Below the pieces are notes generated by a model. The model was not told where the DNA came from, ran no database searches, and worked only from the letters and a program-made list of their open reading frames with translations. A stretch of DNA of 64,000 nucleotides, from assembly GCF_029784155.1 (NCBI RefSeq), contig NC_073692.1, positions 276,249,913-276,313,912 on the forward strand, given 5' to 3'. Of the stretch, positions 1-11,419 are shown piece by piece. Position numbers and translations under genes: made by a program. How positions within the stretch are numbered: the stretch's first letter is position 1; every line of letters starts with the position of its first letter. This stretch comes from Uranotaenia lowii. Lineage: Eukaryota > Arthropoda > Insecta > Diptera > Culicidae.

Positions 1-1400
1 TCAATCCAAATTTAGCGACAAAATTAAACCGATAACAAAAAGTTATCGGACTAACTAGCGACTAGCGGATTAGCGTTTTTGTGCCGAACACTGAAAAACA
101 GTAACCGAGCTGTCAGACTTGGAATAAATTTATTTCTCTAAGATTAAATTTAGGTCAGTCTAGAAAGAGTGGAAGTTAGGAGTTAGTAAATAAAAAACTC
201 TCTTCCAAAGAATCATTCTGTAAGTAGATCGCTTCGCCCTAAATAATGCAACTAAGCTGACGAAATTTTATTGTTTTTCAGGTTTAGTTCATCAATTATC
301 AATTCCGGATGGAGGATGACTTCATGCGCGCAGCTGCTGGTAGACCACGAAATCATTCTGGGCCTGAAAAGTGATGTGTTCGGCATGAATAAAATGAATT
401 ATGTTGAACAAATGCATTTCAGTTTTTTTTTATTTTGGGAAAAGCATAATAAGTATGTAAGTAAGTAAGTAAGAAAAGCATAATCATTAAATATTATAAA
501 AACAAACTAATATATACCAAGCATTTGCAGGTTTCTCTAAATGACTTTTAATATTGCTGATTTTCCAGCAATTGTGTTTGTTTTCCCAGCGATCCAAATT
601 CCTGGAAATTTTGCTGGAAAGTCAGCGAGACAAAAAACAAGCAAAATGTAGATGGTTTTCAGCAAAAAAAACTCTGTTCTGATCGGGTAAATTTTGGAAA
701 GTGGATTGGAAAATTTACGTAATTTTACACATTTTGGCATCTTTAGATTCTAAAAATACGGAACACAGAATTTTTGACGAATTTTTAAATTTAACTGTTT
801 TTAAAACTTTCTATTTATATGCGATTTTTCAAATTTTCTAACAATAAAAATCAACTTTGCACTGGATTTTGATTATGAATACGAAAGATTTCGTTAATAC
901 ATTTATTTCCATCAGAGAGGCCTGATTATGATGATCACCCAAGTGCAATTCTATAAAGGCTTTCACATCTGGGGTGTGGGCTTCAATGCCTGAATCTTAC
1001 ATTAGGAAGGTATGCTCCCGATTCTGATTTCGCCAGGAGAGAGTAGTTGAGAAGTACTTGACACGTCGAGGGATTGTGCATTTGAAGCTTGAATAGAGAT
1101 TTTTGATTTTTTTTGGGTCATACCTACCTGCTAAATATGCAATTAATCAAAACTGTAGTGGAGTGTGAAAGGCATCGATTTTTTTTTGTTTAAGGAGTAC
1201 AACCGTCTCAGTTTGTCATCAATCAAATAGAAAAATTGAATTATTTTGAAAATAAAACTGCAAGAAAAAGGTAATTTTCAAAAAATAAAATAGCTTTGGC
1301 TAGGAAAAGGCATGATTCAAAGTGTGCAATAAACATGACCCAAAAAATTGGTTCAAGAAACTTCCAGCTAACATGAAATCGTAATAGAAATGATAATCCA
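1..1400. other. AT-rich non-coding stretch with dispersed repeat
   Basis: No credible coding region. Short ORFs at 271-468 and 537-740 lack codon structure or recognisable domains. A small (AAGT)n run lies near 456-474. The segment around 700-810 (phrases such as tggaaaatttacg and catctttagattct) resembles 22795-22930 and 30255-30400, so it is probably part of a dispersed repeat family. Confidence 0.5.
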
Positions 1401-1414
1401 AATCGTTTATTAAG

Positions 1415-2533
1415 ACTGGTCTTCTTTTCTTGGATTTAAAAAAGGCTTTCGATACTATAGATCACACTATACTTCTAAAAAAACTGGATTTCTACGGAAT
1501 ACGGGGACAAGCCAACGATCTCATAAAAAGTTTCTTGTCAAATCGAAACCAGTATGTGATGCTAAACAGTTTTCAAAGTAACCTCCGTCCTCTCAAAGTG
1601 GGAGTGCCTCAAGGAAGTAATTCAGGTCCTCTGTTATTCCTCATTTACGTGAACGATTTGCCGAATCTGAAACTCCACGGAAAACCACGTTTATTTGCCG
1701 ACGACACCTGCCTACTTTACACCGAGGAAAACCCTGTCACGATAATCCAACACATGGCAGAAGACATGGAACTTCTTCAATAGTACTTCAGCGAAAACAA
1801 GTTATCCCTGAATTTATCGAAAACGAAGCACAAGATTTTGAACCCGCTCCGCACTCCTGACATTGAACTACATGAACTGCTTGTCGACTCAGTAAAAATT
1901 GAAAGAGTGTCGAAATTCACTTATCTCGGATTGACGATCGATTCAGCTTTGAATTGGACTCACCACATTCAATCCTTAAAAAGTGAAGTTACTTCAGCAT
2001 GCGGGTTGTTTTGGAAAATTAAAAGCTTCGTGCCTTCAAAACAACTATGCGTTATGTACCATGCGTTTGTACAATCTAAGCTTCAATACCTCGTATTCAT
2101 CTGGGGAGCTGCTACCAAAACACGGCTCAAACCTCTACAGGTAGCCCAAAACCGATGTTTGAAAGTCGTTTATAAGCGTCCTCGTTTATACCCTACCAAG
2201 AACCTGTACCTCGAAGCTGATAAATCTACTCTTCCAATCAACGCGTTGAGGGAGCTACAAGCTGTCTCAATAATCCATAATCACCTGCATAACCCAATTG
2301 CACATCATAATCAAACTTACGACCGCCCGGATCACAGGTATTTTTTAAGACACCAAAGTAGCTTATACGTCAGACAGCCCACCTCCGAATTCGCCAAGAA
2401 AGCATTTACCTATCGTGGTAAGATTTGTTACAACCGACTTCCTGAAAACATACGATCAGAAAGAAACATCGCCAAATTCAAACATCTCATCAAGAGATTC
2501 ACAAGAGCTAACATAGAAACATACATTCAGTGA
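1415..2533 (+). pseudogene. LINE reverse transcriptase fragment (5'-truncated, one in-frame stop)
   Basis: This is the reverse transcriptase and C-terminal part of a non-LTR retrotransposon. One frame runs through the region with a single stop (tag, 1781-1783). Motif A is visible as LDLKKAFDTIDH just after 1430, motif B as GVPQGSNSGPLLF, and the catalytic motif C as LFADDTCLLY, so the aspartates are kept. After the stop the same frame continues with YLGLTIDSALNW and a C-terminal tail without RNase H, as in CR1/L2-type or jockey-type LINEs. The endonuclease and the start of the RT are missing, so the copy is 5'-truncated. The clade is an inference from motif style. The ORF ends at 2533 and is followed by a short CCACC-rich stretch near 2706-2760 that may belong to the 3' UTR. 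Confidence 0.85.
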
Positions 2534-3109
2534 ACTAGACCAACAGTCCGGTTTCTGGTAACCTGACTAGCCAGCGTTCCCTTAAAAGAGATTTGTCTCA
2601 CTGGGAACGCCTCAAACTCCTGGATCTTCATCACTCTCCAAGCCACCAGAAACTCGTATTATAAAGAAACTAATGCCTTGCACATATGTATTTTTCATCT
2701 TTTCGCCACCAGCCACCGCCGCCTCCACCCACCGCCACCACCAGCGCCACCTCCAACCACCCAATCAAAGTTTTTAGTGAAAAAACTGTTTTCTAAATTC
2801 TGTTCAGTCCGAAAATGAAAATATCGTACAAAAATATTATTGAAAAAATAGTTCTAAAGATAAAAAAATAAAAGAGTGATGAGGAGGTTTTATGCCTTTG
2901 GGAGAAGTGGCTTGAATTTAGCTCCACTCCCAGGGGCTTTTCCCTGCTCACAAAAAAATAAAAATAAAGACATTTCCAATAACCATCCTAAACAAATTGG
3001 TATTGAGTGATTTTCTATCATTCATTTATGACATGCTTTGCCCAGAAATAGTTGAGTCAGATATTTAGCAGTTTAGTCAATTCGTAAATATGTCTCCAAA
3101 AAGATGGGA
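2534..3109. other. Possible 3' UTR of the LINE, then non-coding
   Basis: No gene. A low-complexity CCACC/CCGCC-rich patch at about 2706-2760 follows the LINE ORF. The rest is AT-rich with A-runs near 2860-2960. Confidence 0.4.
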
Positions 3110-3300
3110 ATATGCTAATTCGACATTTACGATTTGAGTGAAACGTTATCCGATCTCTCCCTTTCTTCCTTTGACCGGTTTGTAAAAAGAAAATCTCAGC
3201 TATAGAGCTAAATAGCGTGGATCATATCATGGTAAGATACCGGACTGCGAACTCGGAGGACTGGAGTTCAAATAGCAGTCGAGGAAATTTGTTTTTCGTT
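3110..3300 (+). repeat. tRNA-like dispersed repeat, copy 1
   Basis: This segment is shared with 33674-33900, starting at atatgctaattc in both. Its second half is tRNA-like: an A-box-like tggtaagatac near 3230 and a B-box-like ggagttcaaat at about 3263, followed by T-rich sequence. The tRNA-like part is degenerate, so it is a tRNA-related repeat (SINE or repeated tRNA pseudogene) rather than a working tRNA. Confidence 0.55.
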
Positions 3301-3746
3301 TTACTCAAATTACTTAAACTTTAATTTTTTAAATATTTCCTTCACATTAGGAACCGCAAAAAATATACAACGATAGATTTCAGAAATGCGCTGAACCATA
3401 TTTCAACATAAAATGGATCAAATGTGCAGATTTCAGATTCTTGAGTGGGTTGAAGAGTCGTATTTTATTTTTTATAATATTATTTTTTAAAAAAATCAAA
3501 TTTCATAGTAGTTGTGCTCAGGGTAGCAAAAAGCGTAAAATAAAAATCGATGTATCTCAGATTTGATCCTTAATATGTTGAAATTTTATGATTTAATATT
3601 AGAATTGGTTACCCTGTCAGTCTCTTCATCATTAATTCAAAACGATCGGTTGGAATTTTATGTTGATAAACAAAACAGAAATTATTTGCATCGAAATTCC
3701 TTGATCCGCATGAAGGTATAGTTCGAAAATCATTGATTTTTAAACT
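3301..3746. other. AT-rich non-coding
   Basis: No ORF, repeat or motif recognised. Confidence 0.4.
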
Positions 3747-3911
3747 TTTAACCCTTCGTTTCATAAAGTAACAAATTTGCTCTAATGAATGTATGAAAAA
3801 AGTGAAAAATCGTATTTTATTTTAATTTTTTTCTCGGTGTACACATCATTTACAACTGTTTAAAATGATTTTTTAAGGAAAAATAAAAAATCATTAAAAT
3901 GAAGGGTTAAA
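3747..3911. mobile_element. Mini-MITE with TTAA ends (piggyBac-like), copy 1
   Basis: A ~165 bp element begins TTTAACCCTTCGTTTCAT and ends with GAAGGGTTAAA, so TTAA lies at each end next to inverted CCCTTC repeats. A related copy of ~138 bp is at 22576-22713 with the same order of internal words (aaagtaacaaatttgc, caactgttta). TTAA duplication and a CCCT-type terminus are features of the piggyBac superfamily. No transposase is encoded. Confidence 0.65.
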
Positions 3912-5640
3912 TTAACCACTGTGGTCTGTAAAACTAAGCACTTTAATCATGTAAATATGAGCTCTCAATCTATCTGAGTTCATATCAATCAAAAGATTTT
4001 CAATTCGACTTCAACAAATGAGTTATTTTTCATGCAAAACACCCATTTTTAAGAACTTTTAGGAATTCAGGTCGTTTTTTAAAGACCATGAAAATTGAAA
4101 TTTAAAATTTAAAGAAAACGGAAGTGTTCATGAAAATCGGTAAAGTAGTTTTGATTTTATAACCAAAACAATAATCCAGGTCTGGGTGACTCTGTTAACT
4201 CTATTCAAAAATCTAAAATCGAGAAATTGTAACTCTCCTTATATTAAACAAAAGTCAGAAAACTTCATGTATCTAGTTTTGACCGTTCCTGAGACATCAT
4301 GTTGTTAAAGTACAGTTCGGGTCATATAGACCCTGTCAAAGTTCCAAAAAAGACTCCATGACTTCTTGACGAAAGTTACTCGATACCAGAAAAAAAATAG
4401 TTTTTGATAAAATGCATCTCATAAATTTTCCTTCAACTCCTTTACAACACCTATGATTTTATTTCAAGCTGCTTTTTTCTGCTGTCATTTATTTTGAAAT
4501 CTTGACATGTTTTTTTCTAAAGGAAAATAAAATTCATCGATGTATCTAAAAATAAATTTTCAATCAATAAACTAATTTTCCATGTATATATTCTCATTCA
4601 GGAATGACTGGTCAACAATCAGAAAGATTCAATAATGTAAGCTTCAGTGTAGCTAATTGATACAAGACAACAAATATTATAGAGAAACTTTAAGTTTATT
4701 TTTAAAATCCTTTTTTTTTCGATTGACTACTAACCAAAGCTACAGTCTTTGAAAGACCTAAATACTAGTATTTCACTAGCTACTTGCTAGCATCTTCAGT
4801 GAGTTATCGACAAATGAATTTAAACGGATGTCAATTGGCTTCGATTGGAACGATGAGATCCTATCCACCTTCCAGCTTTGCGACATATCCCCATTTCTGA
4901 CCTACAAGTGGGAAATTTCATACAATTAAAGGTGTTAATTTCTCCCGCTGGGCTTCACTACGCTGCGTTGATTATGAATGAACGTTTTCCTATTCCCACG
5001 ATCATTCTGTGAGAAGGTCATGGTGGAAGGGAAATTGAAAAAAAAAATAGAAAATCTTTCATCCGAACTAGAAACCCAGTGATTTTTAAGTTCATTTTCC
5101 GCTTCGCAGCGAAATAAATTGGAGGCGCGGTAATGAATATTTTTCTTGCTGGGAATGAGAAAATTTGATCGATGTTCATTCCAATTAGATTAAATCTAGG
5201 AAAAAATAGATAATCATACAAGAATAAAATCCTGCCTGGAATAAGAATAACAATTGGATGTTTGGTCAGTTTAGGATTTTCAACTGTTTATTTTTGGATT
5301 ACACCATTCTAAACACTTTTCAATTAAGAGCCAAAGGTTTCCTAGATACAAAATTTAAGAAATGTTGAATGAATTTGGATAATTCAGCCTTACTTGGAAT
5401 AAATTCTGAAGATCTAACGAATTCCTATGATTTATTCCAACTGGTTTTATGATTAATTTATTCTAACTGGATTTTTATAAAGATCTTATTCGACAGTTTA
5501 ATAAATGCATGAATACGAGAATTTCTTTTCCCACTAGAATCATTCCAACTTGAATGAATCAATGAATTTAAAATTGTTTCTAACTAGGAAGAATGTATTC
5601 ATTTCTATTGATGTTCATCTTTTTTCCTGGATAATATTCA
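3912..5640. other. AT-rich non-coding
   Basis: No coding region supported. The short ORF on the minus strand at 5018-5221 shows no domain. No repeat copies recognised within the window. Confidence 0.4.
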
Positions 5641-6600
5641 TCTTTGAATGAATCTATACTGTAATTCGTGCTGAATGTTAATTTACATTCATCGTTAAGT
5701 CATCTGAAATCGTCGAATATGAGGGAAATAAATCTCTCTCTTCTAAATTTTCAAATGGAGCTATTTTCATGGTCGCGACCAAGCAAGATATTTCATCATA
5801 CGAAGGGTAAATCTGAAATATCTCTGACACAAAATATGTCTCTGGAGGCTTTCTGTTTCCCGCGTCAAAAAGGTTAAAATGGAAGCACCTTTCTTGCTCT
5901 TTATTTTTCATTTTAATGTTAGATCTCTCGTCTCTGTAGAAAGTCAACTCAAGAAGCTCCACCATCCGTTTGATTGTCTTTTTCCTGGTACGATTCCTAG
6001 CTGCTAGAAGTGCTCTGCTCATGGCAGTAGAAAAGAGGTCCCGTTTTTAATATTCAAAGCGGCAAATGTGACATGACCTGTTTCTCGCACGCCACCGCCA
6101 TTAGATCTATCTGGTTGTTTTATTTTATTCAATACTCTCGCTTCGGCTTTTTTTTATATGTTTCGTTTGTTTTCACTGTAATTTCATTTCTCCAGAACCT
6201 GACTCGCGTTTATATCACGAATTGTAAACTTCACCTTTCTATCTCTCCTTGCTCGTCGTTTCTCCCCGCCCGTTTGTGGTTTTCTCACGTGGATAAAGAA
6301 GAAGTTACCTTGGGGCTGCTGCTGGCTGTTGAACTGAACTTACCTGCTGACGACAAAATTCGAAGGCGAATAGAACACGTGGTTACAATAAAGCAAAATA
6401 ACGCGAGCGCGCCGTACAATTCAGGTTATGTACATAACCAAATGCTTCCACAATTGTTGGGTTTGATGTTGGCGAGCTTCGTGCCGCGGTGCAAGTGTCT
6501 TCCTTTTACTGTCCGCTGTTTGCTAGGGTTTTTTTCTCTCAAATATTCCTAGACGAAACACCACGTAGCACCAAGTAGTTTCCGTGATACGTAGCGCTAC
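5641..6600. other. Somewhat GC-richer segment, unassigned ORFs
   Basis: Two open frames occur here: minus 5678-6022 (114 codons) and plus 6073-6552 (159 codons). Neither shows a recognised domain, and the plus-strand ORF changes character from hydrophobic, T-rich low-complexity to mixed composition at about residue 75. The segment has no partner elsewhere in the window. It could be single-copy host DNA or the remains of an element I do not recognise; I do not call a gene. Confidence 0.3.
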
Positions 6601-7189
6601 AAGATACGTAACTATGATATCCTGAAGCTAAAGCTGACATCTCGCATGCAAACTAGAAACACCACAGAGTAACTGTGAAATTTCGTGAGCATCCAAAATC
6701 CTATTTTTGTTTCTGACAATACGTTGATTTTAGTTTTATGGTATACTAAATTTCTGAAAGCTTGCTATCTTACCTTTGGGATGAAGATGAATTTTGGCAC
6801 GCGAAAGTTATCACAATTGCAAGCTATTTCTGTAAGTGATTTCTTTTTATTTTTCCAGGATTCGATCTAAAATCTGAGTTGATAACTGTCGTTTGTATGA
6901 TGTTTATTCGTAAGAGGTGGTCCAAAAAAGCGAAGCGTTCCAGAATCAAAACATTGAACAGCTGGAAAATTTTGACCCTTAATTCTAAAAAAAAACGTAG
7001 TCGCAGACCAAAAATAGTACATTTGATGAATGTTGGTTAATCGCCGCGATGTATTGTTGTTGAATTTAATCGACGTTTTTCGGCGAGTTTAACAAATAAA
7101 AAACTGTTTTTTACCAGTTGTCCAGACGTTTCGAGCTACTTTGGCGTTCGCTCCTCTTCAGTGGACAAAATTACTGGCTTTCGTTCATA
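6601..7189. other. Non-coding flank of the nested complex
   Basis: No gene. The sequence around 7068-7095 (aatcgacgtttttcggcgag) matches, in reverse, the words at about 27368-27390, hinting at a dispersed repeat edge. Confidence 0.35.
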
Positions 7190-7975
7190 CTAATTTGTTC
7201 TGGCCTGGAAGCACTCCACTTTCTCAACTTGTTGCCCAGCTACCATGAAACTGGAGATTTCTTGTGTTGATCTCCATCGACTCGATCTTTCCGACATTGA
7301 CTTTGAAATCTGCTGCCTTGGAACTTTTGGTGAGGTCGTCGAGTTTGCTCTGCATATCCGGTTGTGTTTGGGCGAGCCAAACAATATCATCAGCCAGGTC
7401 AAGGTCGTTCAGTTGTTGTTAAAAGAAGCGGTGATAAGATACATCCTTGTCTCACTCCAGCAGTTACCGGGATTGGATCGGACAAGACACCATCGTGCAA
7501 GACCTTGCACGAAAATGCCTCGTTTTGTGCTTCGATGAGATGGACTAGTTTCTCTGGTACTCCTCTTTGCCTTAGAGCCGCCCAGATGTTTTCATGGTTA
7601 AGTCGGTCGAATGCTTTTTCGAAATCAACGAACACCAGCAGAAGAGAGTCCTGGCATTCGTTGATTTGTTCCAGTATGATTCGTAGCGTTGTGATGTGGT
7701 CCACACATGATCGTTCGGATCGGAATCCAGCTTGTTGCTGTCGGAGTGTGGCGTCGATTTTATCCTGGATCCTGTTCAGGATCACTTTGCAGAGTACATT
7801 GAGGGTTGTACAGATCAACGTTATGTCTCGCCAGTTACCGCACTCTGTCAGGTCTCCTTTCTTCGGGACCTTTACGAGGATACCCTGCATCCAGTTGGTC
7901 GGGAATGTTGCAGTATCCCAGATGTCAGCGAAAAGACGGTACAACATTTGTGCTGACAGAGCAGGGTCGGTTTTC
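7190..7975 (-). pseudogene. RTE-type reverse transcriptase fragment
   Basis: Read on the minus strand this matches the RT of the RTE copy at 14870-15720. From the 7975 end it runs through DPALSAQML, NWMQGILVKVPKKGD, FRSERSCVDHITTL, motif A FVDFEKAFDRLNHE, then GVRQGCILSPLL. At about 7415 there is a deletion of roughly 90 bp relative to the full copy. The catalytic LADDIV codons survive just beyond it but in a shifted frame (7190-7402). Both the endonuclease and the 3' end are missing, so this is an internal fragment. It abuts the R1-like ORF1 sequence at 7976. Confidence 0.9.
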
Positions 7976-8261
7976 AGCAGAACTCCAGAAGGATTCATAG
8001 CAGAAAAAGGAAGAGAGCCTATCAGCTCTCCAGAGAAGAAGGAAGTTCCTATGCCTAAGGCAATGAAGGAAGCGATGACAGAAATCAAAGCTTTGACTAG
8101 CTTGGTTTTGAGCAAGCAAAACATTAATATGGAGGTCAAGAACAAGCTTGTAAAGGCTACGACTCTTTTTACAGAGGCAAACAAAGTAATCCTAGAGATG
8201 GTAAGAGCGCTAAATTGCAGCGCTACTAGTATAGGAACAGAGGCGGAGAAACCCTCTAAAG
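7976..8261 (+). pseudogene. R1-like element ORF1 (gag-like), part 1 before hAT insertion
   Basis: This is the first surviving part of a non-LTR gag-like ORF1. The plus frame reads through KKEVPMPKAMKEAMTEI, a helical lysine/glutamate-rich stretch typical of the N-terminal region of R1/LOA-type ORF1 proteins. It stops being element sequence at 8261, where a hAT-like insertion begins; the same frame resumes at 11420 (see 11420-12361). The true start codon is not visible because the left side is replaced by the RTE fragment at 7975. The product would be an RNA-binding nucleocapsid-like protein. Confidence 0.7.
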
Positions 8262-8724
8262 CATGGGTGGCCAACATTTCCAACGGGCGGGCCAAATTTC
8301 AGAAATTGAGATTGGCTGGCGGGCCAAAAAAAAACAAATTGTTCTGGAGTGTTAAAAAAAACAGTTTTTTTAAAACGCTTTCAAAATTATTAGACTAGGT
8401 CACTTCGAGTAAAGATTAAGCTTGCCAGGTTGTCCGGTTTTATCCGGGTTTGCCCGGATATTTGATAGAATTTGGGGAAATTCCGATTCGGCTCGGTTGC
8501 TCGGATTTATTTACCTTTTCTGCCAAACCAAACAAAAAAAAAATCAAATTGTATTGCAAAAGTTATTTATTTTTGTACCCAAAACAAGAATTCTTTAGTG
8601 AGTTCTATAAATATAATCATGAAAAATTTTGTGGAAGCCTAAAATACTATTTCAAACCTGCTGCTAACTTTTGACAGACTTTTTTTTTCAAGTTTTTTAT
8701 GCTATTGATTTGCTATTGATATTG

Positions 8725-9716
8725 GGGCTTATTCTGCGACTCGAGGGACGTGACTTACCGTCAATCGGAGCATCATGCAAAAGCAGGGTTAGATGCAACA
8801 TTTGCATACCATAATACTCATTCAAATTTAAATTCAATGTACTGTAATAAAGTTATCATTGAATGATAACAAATTGATGATGACATAGTTTTTAACATCG
8901 TGAAAGAGTTTTTTAAAGTTTTTGATTCTCATAAAAAATTAAAAAAAAATCAAGCAATAGATGTACAAATTTCTACATTTTTCTATGCCTTAAAAAACTT
9001 TACCTCGTATGACAGACTGGCTTAATGATATCACCGATAAACTTTATATTGCTTTCGTTATCCAATACCAACATTGTTGGTGTATAAATGTTTTTCGGAC
9101 AATCACCAAATTTTTTTAGATAAATATTTTTATAATTCAGTTAGCTGACTGGGGCAAAATGCAACAAAATGCAAATCAGAACTAAATCTCATAAATTTCG
9201 TTTCCATATGCTGGGATATGTTTGTTTTGCATTATGCGTTTATTAACATTAAAATTACATCCATCCTAAGATTTATTTACATGATTTAAGATAATAGAAT
9301 ATTTTGTAGTATTTTTTACCCATAAATGTATGCAGCAGATTAACACTTTTTTCTTAAAAAATCGTATGTTTTTGTAAATTTAAAAATAACTGGTAAAACC
9401 AATAATTTTTCTGACAACGTCAGTTTGGTGTCCCATCAACCTTAAAATTTTTGATGTACAAGAGGCATGATTACCTGTAAGAATCAAGATTTTAGAAGGC
9501 CTTGAAGTTGAAAATTGTTGCATGTTGCCCCCAGTGGACGGTACGTAATTTCATATCGTTTTGCTGGTCTAAATAGCCTCTCTAGCCTCGAAATGTTCGT
9601 TAGGGTGAGCTGTTATTGGTGTTCAGAGCTCATCGGTGCACAAATTTCATTTTCTGGAGTCAGGACGAAGACGTGAAATTTCGTGAGTCACGTCACTCGA
9701 GTCGCAGAATAAGCCG
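8725..9716. mobile_element. MITE with GGCTTATTCTGCGACTCGAG inverted ends
   Basis: The left end (from 8725) contains ggcttattctgcgactcgag and then ggacgtgac. The right end (about 9685-9714) is its reverse complement with one or two changes. The ~28 bp inverted repeat encloses the TACCGTC MITE (8756-9543). No second copy is seen in the window, so the family is defined only by its ends. Confidence 0.6.
8756..9543. mobile_element. TACCGTC MITE, copy 1
   Basis: It begins TACCGTCAATCGG and ends GGACGGTA, with internal words gcaacatttgc and gcatgttgcccc echoing the ends. The whole element is the reverse of 18739-19707 (for example, cagtttggtgtcccatcaac here versus gttgatgggacaccaaactg there). A TA dinucleotide at each end suggests Tc1/mariner-type target choice. 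It has no transposase. Confidence 0.75.
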
Positions 9717-9843
9717 CATTGGCTGGAGTATTTGGTCGACTTTTTTGAAATCAAATGACCGGATTTTGCCAGGTTTTTAGATGAAAAAAGTTCGTGTGTT
9801 TCTGGTCCGGATACGTGCTGAAAAAATTCTGGCAACCTTATTA

Positions 9844-11330
9844 AAGATTCATCTTAACAAGTCGTTTTTGTTACTTGCATATTTTTTACAAATTTTTATC
9901 CATTTGAAATATTACGCAATACGAAATTAATTATGCCTCCCAACTTATGTACGTCAAACTTTTCAAGGCGTTTCAAATCTCATCGGTCCACAATGGACAT
10001 GAAGTCAAATTTATGGTCTCCAAATATAAAAAAATGACCGCCCGTTTTCCAAAGTTTTCTAGTTCACCGTTTTCCTAAGAAAAATTTGATAGACAAATTA
10101 AAAAAGACCGCAGAATGGTATTGTTGACAAAAAGCGTTCACAAGCTTTTGACATTTAAAAGAATAATTTTTTTAGACGAATTCTAATTATATCATTAAAA
10201 ATATTGATTTTTCAAAGTACGGACCTCAACCTCAACTCAAGCCAACTCTTTCCAAATTTTTCAATATCTCGATTTGATAAGTGAATTTTCAAGGCCTTCT
10301 ATAAACAGGATAAGTTCACATTTGAGTCTTTTTTTTATCATTGAACTTTTTTCAAAAAAAATTTGCCAAATAAAATAGTTCCTCTGAGAGATTTGTCAAT
10401 ACCAAACCGGTTCTACTTGAATTCTACTACCCAACAGTAAATTCGGTCTAGTTTTGTATTATTCATGTTCATAAATTCAGAGCAAGATGCCAATTAAACT
10501 TTATTTGGTTTTGATTGAATTTGCATGAATATAACCTTTTTTTTTAAAGCTCAGCAAACCACAACAAATTGGACAAATTTACCGATCAAACTTTCGATAT
10601 TTTAAGTAATTTGCAAAAGTTATTAATTTTGGATGAACGAACGAGGTTGTTGAAATATAATTCATGTAACGAATGGTTGACATAGATTTAAAAGTATAAT
10701 TAGAATTATGATGTTGATATGTTCTGGTTATTTTAACGATTTAAAAACGAATTTTATACGATCTTACTATCTTTCTGAGGCTATCCAAACTCAAATATTA
10801 AAACTAGAGTCCACTCAAATGCTCTTAATAGCAATCATATGAAGTCACCAAAATTCAATCGTGTGTGATGGAATTTACAGATAATGATACAAAAATCGTA
10901 CAATTTTGATAATTTTAAAATTGTGATTGTAATGGTTTTTATACAGTGACGGTAATCTTTTTTGAAAAATTATAAGAAGCTCGCAGAGCCAAAGGGGTTT
11001 AAGTGCAAAAATGATCTATTTTGAGTTAATCATGCCTGAAGATTCTCCATGTAGAATTTTTTTTTGGATTTTTCGAATAATGTTCACATGCTTCTACGTT
11101 TGAAAGAAAATTGAAAATGTTTGAAAAGATGCACAGAATATGGCCAAACACAACAGTTTAAAAACGTGTTTTCTTGAAATTAATTTTTATACACTTCAAA
11201 CCGTGAGGCTCATATCATATCAAAGAGATTTTCAGATGTTTGTTTTGATTTTAGTAAGAGTAGATTTAAATATATTTTTTCCAAGTGATTTACGCAGACC
11301 AAGAAAACCCATCAATTCTTGGTACATGAC
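9844..11330. other. AT-rich interior of the hAT-like element
   Basis: No transposase or other coding sequence; only short ORFs such as 11140-11343. No match to other parts of the window recognised. Confidence 0.45.
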
Positions 11331-11419
11331 TTTTTCAAAATGAGCTTCGCGGGCCAAAAAAAGTTTGTCGCGGGCCACATGTGGCCGCGGGCCATGGTTT
11401 GGCCACCCATGCTCTAAAG

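Larger units (their letters stand above)
8415..9843. mobile_element. TTGCCAG-end MITE, copy 1, split by later insertions
   Basis: The left end reads aagcttgccaggttgtccgg and the right end, reversed, ataaggttgccagaatt, giving an inverted TTGCCAG terminus. The two parts (8415-8723 and 9717-9843) align with a continuous copy at 23424-23855, which shows that the 8725-9716 material is an insertion. AAAGATT occurs on both sides as a possible short target duplication. There is no coding capacity. Confidence 0.65.
8262..11411. mobile_element. Non-autonomous hAT-like element (3.15 kb) with 8 bp target duplication
   Basis: The ends are perfect inverted repeats CATGGGTGGCCAA, with more GC-rich sequence inside the right end (11340-11400: gcgggccaaa, gtggccgcgggcc). 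The flanks are CTCTAAAG at 8254-8261 and 11412-11419. An 8 bp duplication of form nTnnnnAn is a hAT hallmark. Removing the element rejoins the ORF1 frame of the R1-like host element exactly. No transposase ORF is present. The left half is filled by three nested MITEs (8415-9843); the right half (9844-11330) is AT-rich with no recognised content. Confidence 0.85.

Noticed and set aside
6073..6552. 159-codon ORF
   Set aside because: No domain, half of it low-complexity and hydrophobic from T-rich sequence; kept only as unassigned sequence.
7399..8295. 298-codon minus-strand ORF as a single gene
   Set aside because: Only the part left of 7975 is RTE reverse transcriptase; the rest is the antisense of the R1-like ORF1 and the hAT end.
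7364..8398. 344-codon plus-strand ORF as a single gene
   Set aside because: It is an accidental fusion of RTE antisense, R1-like ORF1 (7976-8261) and hAT-end sequence.
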